Positions 1 through 9,131 of a DNA stretch of 42,227 bases are shown here, one piece after another (the stretch's first letter is position 1; every line of letters begins with the position of its first letter). The notes beneath the pieces were generated by a model. The model worked only from the letters and a program-made list of their open reading frames with translations, searched no databases and had not been told where the DNA came from. The DNA is from Clostridiales bacterium (GTDB lineage: Bacteria; Bacillota; Clostridia; Oscillospirales; CAG-272), in NCBI GenBank assembly GCA_003522145.1, contig DPGD01000034.1, positions 1-42,227 of the forward strand, read 5' to 3'. The translations under genes and the position numbers were made by a program.

Positions 1-52
1 TCACATCTATTGTAACACTACAATATAAAATTTTGCATTTTTGGATTTTCTG

Positions 53-81
53 TTGACAGATCACATAAAATATGTTAAACT
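53..81 (+). promoter_or_regulatory. Promoter of the APC permease gene
   Basis: A perfect -35 box TTGACA lies at 53-58. It is followed by a 17-bp spacer and TAAACT at 76-81, which matches the -10 consensus at four of six bases. It sits about 40 bp before the permease start and is the only candidate seen there. Confidence 0.6.
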
Positions 82-122
82 GAAGCTCCCCCACAGAAAG
101 GAAAAAGATACGGAGGAATTTT

Positions 123-1559
123 ATGGAGAACAAACTGGAAAAAAAATTCGGTCTGATCACAGCCATCTGCATGGTGGTCGGGATTGTGGTCGGATCGGGC
201 GTCTTTTTCAAGGCGCAGAATGTGCTGAGCATTACTGAGGGAAATATGCCTTTGGGTATTCTTGCTTGGGTGATCGGCGGTGCGGTGATGCTGATCTGTG
301 CGCTGAACTTTTCGACGCTTGCGACACATTTTGAAAAGGTGAACGGCATCGTGGATTACGGGGAAGCCACAGTGGGAGAAGGCTACGCTTACTTCATTGC
401 CTGGTTCAGCACCATGATCTATTATCCCGGTATGACCAGCGTTCTGGCATGGGTGTCAGCCAGATATACGGTGGCTCTTTTCGGACATTCTTTGGATTCG
501 GGCATTTGCATGGCGACCGCCTGTTTCTATCTTTGCGCCTCCTATGCGGTCAACGCCCTTTCGCCCAAGCTGGCGGGGAAATTCCAGGTCAGCACTACAT
601 TTATCAAAATGATTCCATTGATCCTTATCGCCGTTGTCGGTACGGTTTCCGGGTTGTTCGGTAAGGATGCCTATTTGGTTACGGCCTTTCAGAGCGGCTC
701 GCAGGTTCCGGCCGACGGCTTCGGTTCGGCTCTGTTTGCCGGGGTTGTGGCAACGGCCTTTGCCTACGAAGGCTGGATTATTGCCACATCCATCAACGCC
801 GAACTGAGGAACGCCAAGAGAAATCTGCCTTTGGCGCTGACGGTCGGCGGAATCATCATTGTTGCAATTTATGTGGTATACTACATCGGTATTGCCGGAA
901 CCACCGGGATTCAGACGCTCATGGAAGAGGGGGCATCCGCCGGTTTTACGAATCTGTTGGGTAAAGCCGGAGGCACGGCAGTCAGTGTATTGATTGTGGT
1001 TTCGTGTCTGGGCACGCTTAACGGGCTGATGCTGGCGGCCACCAGAGGAATGTATGCCATGGCTATCCGCAGTCAGGGCCCGGCGCCCAAGACCTTTTCT
1101 GAGGTCAGCCCCTCCACCAATATGCCCACGAATTCTTCGGTTTTCGGCCTTTTGATCTGCGGGCTGTGGCTTTTCTATTTCTTCGGTGCCAACCTGATGG
1201 AAACACCGCTGTTTGGGCTGTTCAGCTTTGATTCCTCCGAGCTGCCCATTGTGACGATTTACGGCTTCTATATCCCGATTTTTGTGATGTATATAAAGAA
1301 ATTCGGAAAGAAGAATCCTTTCAAGAATATTCTTATGCCGGTCTTGGGAATCATCGCTTCGGTGTTTATGATTTTTGCCGCCGTTTGGGCTCACGGCATT
1401 ACTCCGTTCCTGAATGCCCGGGAAAACGGAAAATTTTCCTGTCCGGTTCTCTTCTATCTGATCCTTTTCTTGGTCATCATGCTGATCGGTGCCTGCTTTT
1501 ACTATCCCGGAAAGAAGAAAAATCAATCGGAGCCAAGGATGCACAAAAAGAAAAAGTGA
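123..1559 (+). CDS. APC-superfamily amino acid permease
   Basis: This is an integral membrane amino acid transporter or exchanger of 478 residues. The first helix has the APC unwound-helix motif GIVVGSGVF (residues about 20-28), which in this superfamily contacts the substrate backbone. Roughly twelve hydrophobic segments follow, and the charged tail KKKNQSEPRMHKKKK is cytoplasmic in character. Length and order fit the SteT/LAT-like branch, but the substrate cannot be read from the sequence. The ATG follows CGGAGGAATTTT, a clear ribosome site. The gene stands alone: it has its own promoter, a strong terminator behind it, and faces the end of the branched-chain amino acid operon. Family assignment is firm; specificity is unknown. 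Confidence 0.9.
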   Translation: MENKLEKKFGLITAICMVVGIVVGSGVFFKAQNVLSITEGNMPLGILAWVIGGAVMLICALNFSTLATHFEKVNGIVDYGEATVGEGYAYFIAWFSTMIYYPGMTSVLAWVSARYTVALFGHSLDSGICMATACFYLCASYAVNALSPKLAGKFQVSTTFIKMIPLILIAVVGTVSGLFGKDAYLVTAFQSGSQVPADGFGSALFAGVVATAFAYEGWIIATSINAELRNAKRNLPLALTVGGIIIVAIYVVYYIGIAGTTGIQTLMEEGASAGFTNLLGKAGGTAVSVLIVVSCLGTLNGLMLAATRGMYAMAIRSQGPAPKTFSEVSPSTNMPTNSSVFGLLICGLWLFYFFGANLMETPLFGLFSFDSSELPIVTIYGFYIPIFVMYIKKFGKKNPFKNILMPVLGIIASVFMIFAAVWAHGITPFLNARENGKFSCPVLFYLILFLVIMLIGACFYYPGKKKNQSEPRMHKKKK

Positions 1560-1654
1560 TGTTTCCGAATCCTGTACAGCCGGAGCACGGTGTTGGAGAC
1601 GAAACGCTCCAAGATTCAGACCGGGAAGGGCGGAAGGGGTTTAAAGCAAAGATC

Positions 1655-1698
1655 AACCGCAGGCGAACTTTTAAGTTCGCCTGCGGTTAACTGTTTTT
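1655..1698 (+). terminator. Intrinsic terminator after the APC permease
   Basis: Two perfectly complementary 16-base arms (1655-1670 and 1673-1688, starting AACCGCAGGCG) form a very stable hairpin, followed by AACTGTTTTT. The T-run is on the + side, so it ends the permease transcript. The same palindrome could also slow transcription from the opposing operon. The rest of 1560-1834 shows no gene. Confidence 0.85.
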
Positions 1699-1834
1699 AT
1701 GAAGTGTGAGCGTCGATCAAAGAACCGCCCAAAGGCTTAAAAAGGAGAAAACCCGGCGGATACGAACGGAACGACCGACGCAACGAGAGACCAAACGCTC
1801 CCGTTTTGGCGGGCCTGTCGTCTGAAGTCGTTGG

Positions 1835-2998
1835 CTATTTCGACAGCAGTCCGTCAATAAACTGTCGGGCAAGTCTTGCAGACCGGCCCCCTCGTTCCAG
1901 AGCAAAGCGTTCGGCAAGCAGCTCCAGTTCCTCTTTTTCCATGTCAATTCCGCTTTCCTTGGCCAGATGATGGACGATGTGCAGAAAGGTCTTCTTGTCG
2001 GGTTTGGAAAAGGAAACATGGATGCCGAACCGCTCAGACAGAGAGACGAATTCCTGCAGGGTGTCGTTGCGGTGAACCTCATCCCCTTCACGGTCGGAGA
2101 AGCTCTCCTTGATCAGATGCCGGCGGTTGCTTGTGGCGTAAATGACCACATTGGTGGATTTGGCCGTCACCGAGCCTTCCAACACGGCTTTCAGGGCATT
2201 GAAATTGTCGTCGTCCTTCAAGAAAGAGAGGTCATCGATAAACAGCACGAATTTCAGAGGATTGCCCGACAGCTCGTCGAGAATCTTCGGAATGGCACGG
2301 AGCTGATCCTTCCGGACCTCCACAATGCGCAGACCCTCACTCCACAGTGCGTTGGCAACGGCCTTCACTGTGGAGGATTTTCCGGTGCCGGCATCGCCGG
2401 TCAAAAGAATGTTGGCCGCCGGCTTATTTTCAAGCAGTGCCTTGGTGTTTTCGAGGATTACCTTTCGCTCCGACTCATAATCCACCAGCTGTGAAAGCTC
2501 AATTCGGTCGGGATGATGTACCGGAGTGATGGCACCGGCTTCATCCACATAGAACATTCGGTTTTGGGCATAAATGCCGTAGCCATATTTGCCGATGTTT
2601 TCGGCACGGCGGAGATAAAGCTCCTTCAGATTCAGCTTTTCGGTGGTGAAATCCGGTAAAAAGGCCGGATATTCCAACGAAGCGCAGAGCTTCGTCTTGT
2701 CTAACTCTGCCACCTCCTGCAGGATGTCCAGTTCGGCTAAGAGCGACTGATGCAGATACTCCGGAATGTCTTTCCCGGAACCGACCAGCTTTACATATAC
2801 ATTCTCGCTGTTCAGGCAAAGTCCTTTTACATATCCGCCCAGATTCCCGCCGTCAGCGGAATAGAGAGCCGCTACAAACCCGGCGTAAGCCGAGCCTGTA
2901 GGGTTCTCAAGATAGGCATGCAAAGAGGAAATCACAGGGTCGTTTTGCAGTTCTCTGAAAATGCACAGGGTTTCCAGTTTGGCTTTCAATTGCTTCAT
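1835..2998 (-). CDS. DUF815-family AAA+ ATPase, last gene of the BCAA operon
   Basis: A 387-residue P-loop ATPase. Residues 1-160 form a family-specific N-terminal region. Walker A is GDAGTGKSS at 201-209, Walker B is LFIDDLSF near 250, and ATSNRR is a sensor-1-like motif near 285. The C-terminal lid region carries RSARLARQF. This layout is that of DUF815 proteins, a widespread but uncharacterised group. The ATG is one base from the ilvD stop, so translation is probably coupled to ilvD. Nothing links the protein biochemically to amino acid synthesis, and the placement may be accidental. Its role is unknown. Confidence 0.85.
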   Translation of the reverse strand: MKQLKAKLETLCIFRELQNDPVISSLHAYLENPTGSAYAGFVAALYSADGGNLGGYVKGLCLNSENVYVKLVGSGKDIPEYLHQSLLAELDILQEVAELDKTKLCASLEYPAFLPDFTTEKLNLKELYLRRAENIGKYGYGIYAQNRMFYVDEAGAITPVHHPDRIELSQLVDYESERKVILENTKALLENKPAANILLTGDAGTGKSSTVKAVANALWSEGLRIVEVRKDQLRAIPKILDELSGNPLKFVLFIDDLSFLKDDDNFNALKAVLEGSVTAKSTNVVIYATSNRRHLIKESFSDREGDEVHRNDTLQEFVSLSERFGIHVSFSKPDKKTFLHIVHHLAKESGIDMEKEELELLAERFALERGGRSARLARQFIDGLLSK

Positions 2999-2999
2999 A

Positions 3000-4655
3000 T
3001 CAGTTCAGAATGGCTCCCGAAGCTCCTCCCGAAACAAGGGCCGCATACCGTTTGAGGTAGCCGGACAGTTCTTTTTTCTTGGGAACAAACTTTTTCATGC
3101 GTTCTGCAAGGATCGCCTCGTCGACCTTGAGTTCGATGGTGTTTCCGGGAATGTCAATCCGGATCATATCCCCGTCTTCCACCACGCCGATGAGCCCTCC
3201 GGAGGCCGCTTCGGGCGTGATGTGTCCCACACAGGCGCCTCTTGTGGCCCCGCTGAACCGCCCGTCGGTAATCAACGCCACGCTGTTGCCCAGCCCCATG
3301 CCCATAATGGCCGAGGTGGGGTTCAGCATTTCCCGCATACCCGGACCGCCCTTCGGCCCTTCATAACGGATCACCACCACATCTCCGGCCACGATTTTTC
3401 CCGAATTGATGGCTTCCTGAGCGTCTTCCTCGCAGTCAAAAACCTTGGCAGGACCTTCATGCACCAGCATTTCGGGAAGTACGGCAGAGCGCTTGACCAC
3501 ACTGCCTTCGGGGGCCAGATTGCCCTTCAGAATGGCAATGCCGCCGGTTTCGCTGTAGGGATTTTCCGCCGGACGGATGACCTCCGGGTTCCGATTGACA
3601 CTGTTTGCGATGTTTTCGCCGATGGTTTTTCCGGTAACGGTCATGCAATCGGTGTGCAACAGCCCCTTTTTGGTTAGCTCCTTCATCACGGCGTAAACGC
3701 CGCCGGCCTCGTTCAGATCCTCCATATAGGTTCGGCCCGCAGGAGCCAGATGGCAGAGATTGGGGGTCTTGGCGCTGATCTCGTTGGCAAGCTCCAGATT
3801 CAGATTCACGCCGCATTCGTGGGCAATGGCCGGAAGGTGCAGCATACTGTTGGTGGAGCACCCCAGGGCCATATCCACCGTCAGCGCATTCAGAAGAGAA
3901 TTTTCGGTCATGATGTCCCGGGGGCGGATGTTCTTCCGTACCAGGTCCATAACCGCCATACCGGCGTGCTTGGCCAACTCTATACGGGCGGAATAGACGG
4001 CGGGAATCGTCCCGTTGCCGCCTAAGCCCATGCCCAGAGCTTCGGTCAGGCAGTTCATGGAATTGGCGGTATACATTCCCGAGCAGGAGCCGCAGGTGGG
4101 GCAGGTTTTGCACTCATATTCCCGGAGCTTTTCATCGGACAGTTTCCCGGCATTGTAGGCGCCGACCGCCTCAAACATACTGGAAAGACTGGTTTTTTGT
4201 CCCTCCACTCTTCCGGCAAGCATGGGACCGCCGCTGACAAAGACCGTGGGAATGTTCACTCTTGCCGCCGCCATCAGAAGTCCCGGCACATTCTTATCGC
4301 AGTTGGGAACCATCACAAGCCCGTCAAAGCCGTGTGCCAGGGCCATGGCCTCGGTGGAGTCGGCGATCAAATCACGGGTAACCAGAGAATACTTCATTCC
4401 GGTATGTCCCATGGCAATACCGTCGCAAACGGCGATGGCAGGGAAGACGATGGGTGTACCGCCGGCCATGGCCACACCCAGCTTTACGGCCTCCACGATC
4501 TTGTCCAGATTCATATGCCCCGGAACGATTTCGTTGTACGAGCTGACGATGCCGATAAGGGGTTTTGCCTGTTCTTCCTCGGTCAGTCCCAAGGCATGAA
4601 ACAAACTGCGGTGGGGAGCATTTTTTACACCGTCAACTACATTTTCTTTCGGCAT
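3000..4655 (-). CDS. ilvD: Dihydroxy-acid dehydratase
   Basis: Cytosolic Fe-S dehydratase of 551 residues, the usual length. It converts 2,3-dihydroxy-isovalerate and 2,3-dihydroxy-3-methylvalerate to the 2-keto acids that are the last intermediates before valine and isoleucine. The cluster-binding cysteines are visible in PNCDKNVPG, in CKTCPTCGSCSGMYTANS, and in GCSTNSMLHLPA. The C-terminal GRFSGATRG segment is typical of the IlvD/Edd family. The ATG follows GGAGGTGCCTTT and lies 14 bp behind ilvC. No transaminase gene (ilvE) is in the window. Confidence 0.97.
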   Translation of the reverse strand: MPKENVVDGVKNAPHRSLFHALGLTEEEQAKPLIGIVSSYNEIVPGHMNLDKIVEAVKLGVAMAGGTPIVFPAIAVCDGIAMGHTGMKYSLVTRDLIADSTEAMALAHGFDGLVMVPNCDKNVPGLLMAAARVNIPTVFVSGGPMLAGRVEGQKTSLSSMFEAVGAYNAGKLSDEKLREYECKTCPTCGSCSGMYTANSMNCLTEALGMGLGGNGTIPAVYSARIELAKHAGMAVMDLVRKNIRPRDIMTENSLLNALTVDMALGCSTNSMLHLPAIAHECGVNLNLELANEISAKTPNLCHLAPAGRTYMEDLNEAGGVYAVMKELTKKGLLHTDCMTVTGKTIGENIANSVNRNPEVIRPAENPYSETGGIAILKGNLAPEGSVVKRSAVLPEMLVHEGPAKVFDCEEDAQEAINSGKIVAGDVVVIRYEGPKGGPGMREMLNPTSAIMGMGLGNSVALITDGRFSGATRGACVGHITPEAASGGLIGVVEDGDMIRIDIPGNTIELKVDEAILAERMKKFVPKKKELSGYLKRYAALVSGGASGAILN

Positions 4656-4669
4656 AAAGGCACCTCCGA

Positions 4670-5686
4670 TCAGTTGTTGATGAGCTTGTCCTCGTCGCTC
4701 CAGCTGTAGAGCTTACGGATCTCGGCACCGATCACCTCAGAGGGATGCTCGCTGGCCTTCTTTCTCATGGCGTTGAAATGAACCTGGCCTCCGGCAGAGG
4801 ACATATCCAGCAGGAAGTCCTTTGCAAAGGTGCCGTCCTGAATGTCCTTGAGAATCTGCTTCATGGCCTTTTTGGTATCCTCAGTGATGATCTTGGGGCC
4901 GGTGATATAGTCGCCGTATTCGGCAGTGTTGGAGACGGAATACCGCATTCCTGCAAAACCGCTCTGATAAATCAGATCCACGATCAGCTTCATCTCGTGA
5001 ATGCATTCAAAGTAGGCGTTTCTCGGATCGTAGCCGGCTTCCACCAGGGTTTCATAGCCTGCCTGCATCAAAGCGCAGACGCCGCCGCAAAGGACGGCCT
5101 GTTCGCCGAAGAGGTCGGTTTCGGTTTCCGTGCGGAAGGTGGTTTCCAGCACGCCGGCTCTTGCGCCGCCGATTCCGAGAGCGTAGGCAAGACCCAGATC
5201 CCAGGCGTCGCCTGTGGCATCCTGCTCCACGGCGATCAGGCAGGGAACGCCCTTGCCGACTAAATACTCACTGCGGACGGTGTGACCGGGGCCCTTGGGC
5301 GCAATCATGATCACATTCACATTCTTGGGCGGCTTGATACAGCCGAAATGGATGTTGAAGCCGTGGGCGAAGGCCAGGGTCTTTCCTTCGGTCAGATTGG
5401 GCTCGATGGATTCCTTGTAAAGAGCCGCCTGCTTTTCATCGTTGATGAGGATCATGATGATGTCGGCAACCTTTGCCGCCTCGGCGCTGGTCATGACCTT
5501 CATTCCCTGAGCTTCGGCCTTTGCCCAGCTCTTGGAGCCTTCGTAAAGACCGACGACCACATCCACGCCGCTGTCTTTCAGGTTCAGAGCGTGGGCGTGA
5601 CCCTGGGAGCCGTAACCGATAATCGCAACGGTTTTGCCTTTGAGCTTCTGCAGATCGCAATCCTGTTGATAGAAAATCCTTGCCAT
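4670..5686 (-). CDS. ilvC: Ketol-acid reductoisomerase, class I
   Basis: A 338-residue short (class I) acetohydroxy-acid isomeroreductase. It isomerises and reduces acetolactate and acetohydroxybutyrate with NAD(P)H and Mg2+. The Rossmann motif is GYGSQGHAHALNLKDSG near residues 23-39. The cofactor-specificity loop reads VVVGLYEGSKSWAKA: it keeps the two serines that bind the NADPH phosphate but has Tyr where Arg is common in NADPH enzymes. The C-terminal knotted domain has the expected ETETDLFGEQ and CIHEMKLIVDL motifs. It is separated from ilvN by 194 bp, the only long gap inside the operon, which holds a palindromic repeat. The ribosome site is AGAGGTAAATACT. Confidence 0.96.
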   Translation of the reverse strand: MARIFYQQDCDLQKLKGKTVAIIGYGSQGHAHALNLKDSGVDVVVGLYEGSKSWAKAEAQGMKVMTSAEAAKVADIIMILINDEKQAALYKESIEPNLTEGKTLAFAHGFNIHFGCIKPPKNVNVIMIAPKGPGHTVRSEYLVGKGVPCLIAVEQDATGDAWDLGLAYALGIGGARAGVLETTFRTETETDLFGEQAVLCGGVCALMQAGYETLVEAGYDPRNAYFECIHEMKLIVDLIYQSGFAGMRYSVSNTAEYGDYITGPKIITEDTKKAMKQILKDIQDGTFAKDFLLDMSSAGGQVHFNAMRKKASEHPSEVIGAEIRKLYSWSDEDKLINN

Positions 5687-5779
5687 AGTATTTACCTCTT
5701 TCTTTCTTTTTTTATTCTGGGCACCTCAAAAAATCTTTGCACATCTGAGACCGGTTTTTGCCCCGGAAGCTGGTTGGAA

Positions 5780-5858
5780 AAGCTTGAAACACACAGAGTG
5801 TCCCGGCGTTTTGGCGCCCGGTTCTTGGGCACGACCGCTCACCATCGGACATACTTGG
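5780..5858 (-). repeat. 79-bp imperfect palindromic repeat, copy A (between ilvN and ilvC)
   Basis: A 79-base stretch beginning AAGCTTGAAA and ending GGACATACTTGG. It aligns without gaps to 14289-14367 with 56 identities by eye. The ends are loosely inverted, and the centre contains GGCGCC. It lies in the only long gap of the operon, in the same orientation as copy B. It may be a transcript-processing or stability element, or a degraded mobile repeat. No gene is visible at 5687-5880. Confidence 0.55.
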
Positions 5859-5880
5859 AATATTCAGAGGCGCTTTCATA

Positions 5881-6387
5881 TCAAAAATTTAAGGTTTGAC
5901 GAATGGTGGTACTGCTTTTTTCCAGGGAAACACTGCCGGTCCGGCAGATTTCGAGAATGGTGTAATCCCGCATCAGATTGATGAATTCATCGATTCTCCG
6001 GGAGCTGTCCGTCAGGCGGAACATGATATAATCCTTGGAATAATCCACCGTGACGGCGTGAAAAGCCTCGGCGGCATCCCGGATGTCACTGCGGGATTGC
6101 GGGTCATTCTGCATTTTTATAAGGAGCAACTCGCAACTGATGGAATTGTTCTCGTTGAACTCCTTGATGGAACAGACATCGGGCAGCTTATACAATTGAT
6201 TGACCAACTGCTGTTTGGCCGTCTCTTCTCCGTCGAAAACCACGGTGATCCGGGAAAACTCCCCGGTTTCGGTTTCGCTGACGGTCAGAGTGCTGATGTT
6301 GAATTGGCGGCGGCGGAACATACTGGTGACACGGTTGAGCACGCCGAATTGGTTGTTTACCAGCACCGCTACGGTATATCGCTTCAT
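5881..6387 (-). CDS. ilvN: Acetolactate synthase small (regulatory) subunit
   Basis: Regulatory subunit of acetohydroxyacid synthase, 168 residues, the family norm. An N-terminal ACT domain (about residues 3-78, with the NNQFGVLNRVTSMFRRR motif) binds valine for feedback inhibition. The C-terminal domain (about 85-160) activates the catalytic subunit. Its ATG overlaps the ilvB stop in an ATGA, so the two subunits are translationally coupled and probably made in near-equal amounts. Confidence 0.95.
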   Translation of the reverse strand: MKRYTVAVLVNNQFGVLNRVTSMFRRRQFNISTLTVSETETGEFSRITVVFDGEETAKQQLVNQLYKLPDVCSIKEFNENNSISCELLLIKMQNDPQSRSDIRDAAEAFHAVTVDYSKDYIMFRLTDSSRRIDEFINLMRDYTILEICRTGSVSLEKSSTTIRQTLNF

Positions 6388-8057
6388 TGTTCCACCTCCA
6401 ATTCGGTAATAATATCGTCCATACTGCCGCCCGGAGGGAGCATCGGAAGGACGAATTCGTCCTTATCGATTTTGCAATCGATGATATAGGGGCCTTCGTG
6501 CCCGAAGGCTCTTGTCAGAGCCGCATCCAATTCTTCCGGCGTGTTCACTGCTTCGCCTTCGGCCCCGAAGGATCGGGCAAAAGCGGCAAAATCGGTTTTC
6601 CGGTTCAGAACGGTGTTGGAGTAGTGCCTGTTGTAGAACAGCGTCTGCCATTGCCGTACCATACCCAAGACCCCATTGTTCATAATCAGGACCACCACCG
6701 GAACATTGTAGGTCACGGCGGTTGCCAGTTCATTTAAGCACATTCCGAAGCTGCCGTCCCCGGTGACCAGCACACTGCGCTCTCCGGTGCCGAAGGCGGC
6801 ACCGATGGCGGCGCCGAAGCCGAAACCCATGGTGCCCAGTCCGCCGCTGGAAACAAACCGACGCGGGCGTTGGAAACAAAGACTTTGAGCCGCCCACATC
6901 TGGTGCTGACCCACATCGGTGCAAACAGCAGTGTTTTCTCCCAGATGCTTGTTCAGGGTCAGAATCGCTTTTCTCGGCGTCAACCCCTCCCGGTGGTCTA
7001 AAATCTGTTCTTCCTCCTGTCGGAAGGAGGCAACCGTTGCCTGCCATTCGGGCTTTCGGCTCTCCCGTAGGAGGGGCAACAGCTTCTGAAGCGTGAGCTT
7101 CACATCGCCCCGAAGCCCGCAGACGGCGTTCACGGTCTTGCAAAGCTCCGAGCCGTCAATGTCAATGTGAATGATTTTGGCACCTGTGGCAAATTTCTGC
7201 CGGTTGCCGGTGACCCGGTCGTTAAAACGGACACCCAGGGAAAGAATCAGGTCGGCGTGGTGCATGGCCATGGAAGAGGCGTAGTGCCCATGCATCCCCT
7301 GCATTCCGAGAAATCTGGGGTGGTCTGTGGGAATGGCCGAAAGCCCCATCAGAGAGCAGCCGAGAGGTGCATCGATCCTGTCGGCCAGAAGGAGCATTTC
7401 CTCCTGGGCATTTGCAGTCATCAGACCGCCTCCGAAGTAGACATAGGGCCTTTTGGCCTCATTTATATAGCTTGCCGCTTCTTCAATGCGGATATACTTG
7501 GCCGCAAAGGCCTCCTGCTTTTCAGCCGGGGGCTGGGGGGTATAGGCGCATTTTGCGATCTGCACATCCTTGGGCACATCAATGAGCACCGGGCCGGGCC
7601 GCCCCGACTGTGCCAGGGAGAAGGCTTCCCGGATGGTGTCGGCAAGATTTTCCACCGAGCCGACAAAGTAGTTATGCTTGGTGATCGGCAGGGTCACGCC
7701 GGTGATGTCGATTTCCTGGAAGCTGTCGGTGCCGATCTGTGTGGTGGGAACATTGCCGCAGATGGCGACCATAGGGATCGAATCCAGATAAGCCGTGGCA
7801 ATACCGGTGACCAGGTTGGTTGCGCCCGGACCGGAGGTGGACAGAACCACCCCCACCTTTCCGGTGGTTCGGGCATATCCGTCTGCGGCGTGAGCAGCCC
7901 CCTGCTCGTGGGCGGTCAGAATGTGATGGATTTCATTCTGATGGGTGTACAGACTGTCGTAGACATTCAGGATCTGTCCTCCCGGATAGCCGAACACGGT
8001 GTCACAGCCCTGTTCGATCAGGGTCTTTACAAGAATATCTGCGCCGGAAAGAAGCAT
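6384..8057 (-). CDS. ilvB: Acetolactate synthase large (catalytic) subunit
   Basis: Thiamine-diphosphate enzyme that condenses pyruvate with pyruvate or 2-ketobutyrate, the shared first step of valine/leucine and isoleucine synthesis. It has 557 residues. The catalytic Glu is in AHEQGAAHAADGYAR, and the ThDP/Mg motif is GDGSFGM...NNGVLGMVRQWQ. FAD- and ThDP-domain order matches IlvB and not the catabolic AlsS type, as the adjoining IlvN confirms. The start is taken at the ATG at 8057, nine bases after AAAGGAG. An in-frame GTG at 8063 directly after the leuB stop is too close to that ribosome site. Confidence 0.96.
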   Translation of the reverse strand: MLLSGADILVKTLIEQGCDTVFGYPGGQILNVYDSLYTHQNEIHHILTAHEQGAAHAADGYARTTGKVGVVLSTSGPGATNLVTGIATAYLDSIPMVAICGNVPTTQIGTDSFQEIDITGVTLPITKHNYFVGSVENLADTIREAFSLAQSGRPGPVLIDVPKDVQIAKCAYTPQPPAEKQEAFAAKYIRIEEAASYINEAKRPYVYFGGGLMTANAQEEMLLLADRIDAPLGCSLMGLSAIPTDHPRFLGMQGMHGHYASSMAMHHADLILSLGVRFNDRVTGNRQKFATGAKIIHIDIDGSELCKTVNAVCGLRGDVKLTLQKLLPLLRESRKPEWQATVASFRQEEEQILDHREGLTPRKAILTLNKHLGENTAVCTDVGQHQMWAAQSLCFQRPRRFVSSGGLGTMGFGFGAAIGAAFGTGERSVLVTGDGSFGMCLNELATAVTYNVPVVVLIMNNGVLGMVRQWQTLFYNRHYSNTVLNRKTDFAAFARSFGAEGEAVNTPEELDAALTRAFGHEGPYIIDCKIDKDEFVLPMLPPGGSMDDIITELEVEQ

Positions 8058-8063
8058 GTGCAC

Positions 8064-9131
8064 TCACTCCTTTCCCAGATTCCGGACGATCAGCTCTCCG
8101 CATTGCCGACAGCCTACAAGCGTCATTCCTTCGCTCATAATATCGGCGGTACGGAAGCCGGCATCCAGATAGGCGGAAACGGCCTGCTCAATGGCATCCG
8201 CTTCTTTGGCCATGTCGAAGCTGAAGCGCAACATCATGGCCGCCGACAGAATGGTGCCGATGGGGTTGGCCTTGTCCTGCCCGGCAATATCGGGAGCCGA
8301 GCCGTGAATGGGCTCGTACAGTCCGCAGGCAGTGGCACCCAGACTGGAGGAGGGAATCATGCCGATGGAACCGGTAATCATGGAGGCTTCGTCGGACAGA
8401 ATGTCACCGAACATATTCTCGGTGACCACCACATCGAATTGGGCGGGATTCTTTACGATCTGCATGGCGCAGTTGTCCACCAGCATATCGGAAAGCTCCA
8501 CATCGGGGTATTCTTCCCAAAGTCTGTGCATCACCTTTTTCCAGAGACGGCTGGAGTCCAGCACATTGCTTTTTTCCACCGAGCAGAGTTTTTTGTTCCG
8601 CTTCCGTGCGGTTTCAAAACCGATGCGGCCGATGCGCTCGATCTCCTTTTCGCTGTATTTCAGAATGTCGGTGGCCGTATCCCCTTCGGTTTTGTGCTCG
8701 CCGAAATAGATGCCGCCGATCAGTTCTCTTACAATGATGAAATCAATGCCCTTTTCCACAATGCTCTTCTTTAAGGGCGAAGCGTCGGCAAGCTGAGGCC
8801 AGATTTTCGCCGGGCGGTTGTTTGAATAAACACCCATACCGGCCCGAAGCCGGAGCAAGCCCTTTTCCGGTCTCAGGTGTCCGGGCACATCGTTCCATTT
8901 GTTTCCGCCGACAGCACCTAAGAGAACGCTGTCGGAGGCAAGGCATTTTTCAAGCTCTGCCTGGGGCAGGGGATCGCCGTATTTGTCAATGGCGCATCCC
9001 CCCATATCCACATCGGTGTAGTGAAAAGTATGCCCGTAAAGCTCGGCGACCCGGTCTAAGACCTTCAGGGCCTGTCCGACAATTTCCGGACCGATGCCGT
9101 CGCCTCGGATCACTGCAATATTTTTAACCAT
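8064..9131 (-). CDS. leuB: 3-isopropylmalate dehydrogenase
   Basis: NAD-dependent oxidative decarboxylase of the leucine branch, 355 residues from the chosen ATG. Signature elements are the N-terminal GDGIGPEIV, the substrate loop RPAKIWPQLADASPLKK, and the C-terminal NMFGDILSDEASMITGSIGM metal/cofactor region. The chosen ATG at 9131 is preceded by GAAGGTG and overlaps the end of leuD by eight bases. An in-frame GTG at 9140 is a poorer alternative. Confidence 0.96.
   Translation of the reverse strand: MVKNIAVIRGDGIGPEIVGQALKVLDRVAELYGHTFHYTDVDMGGCAIDKYGDPLPQAELEKCLASDSVLLGAVGGNKWNDVPGHLRPEKGLLRLRAGMGVYSNNRPAKIWPQLADASPLKKSIVEKGIDFIIVRELIGGIYFGEHKTEGDTATDILKYSEKEIERIGRIGFETARKRNKKLCSVEKSNVLDSSRLWKKVMHRLWEEYPDVELSDMLVDNCAMQIVKNPAQFDVVVTENMFGDILSDEASMITGSIGMIPSSSLGATACGLYEPIHGSAPDIAGQDKANPIGTILSAAMMLRFSFDMAKEADAIEQAVSAYLDAGFRTADIMSEGMTLVGCRQCGELIVRNLGKE

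Noticed and set aside
7167..8774. 535-residue open frame on + opposite ilvB and leuB
   Set aside because: Antisense to two firmly identified genes; the translation is Gly/His-rich without domain character.
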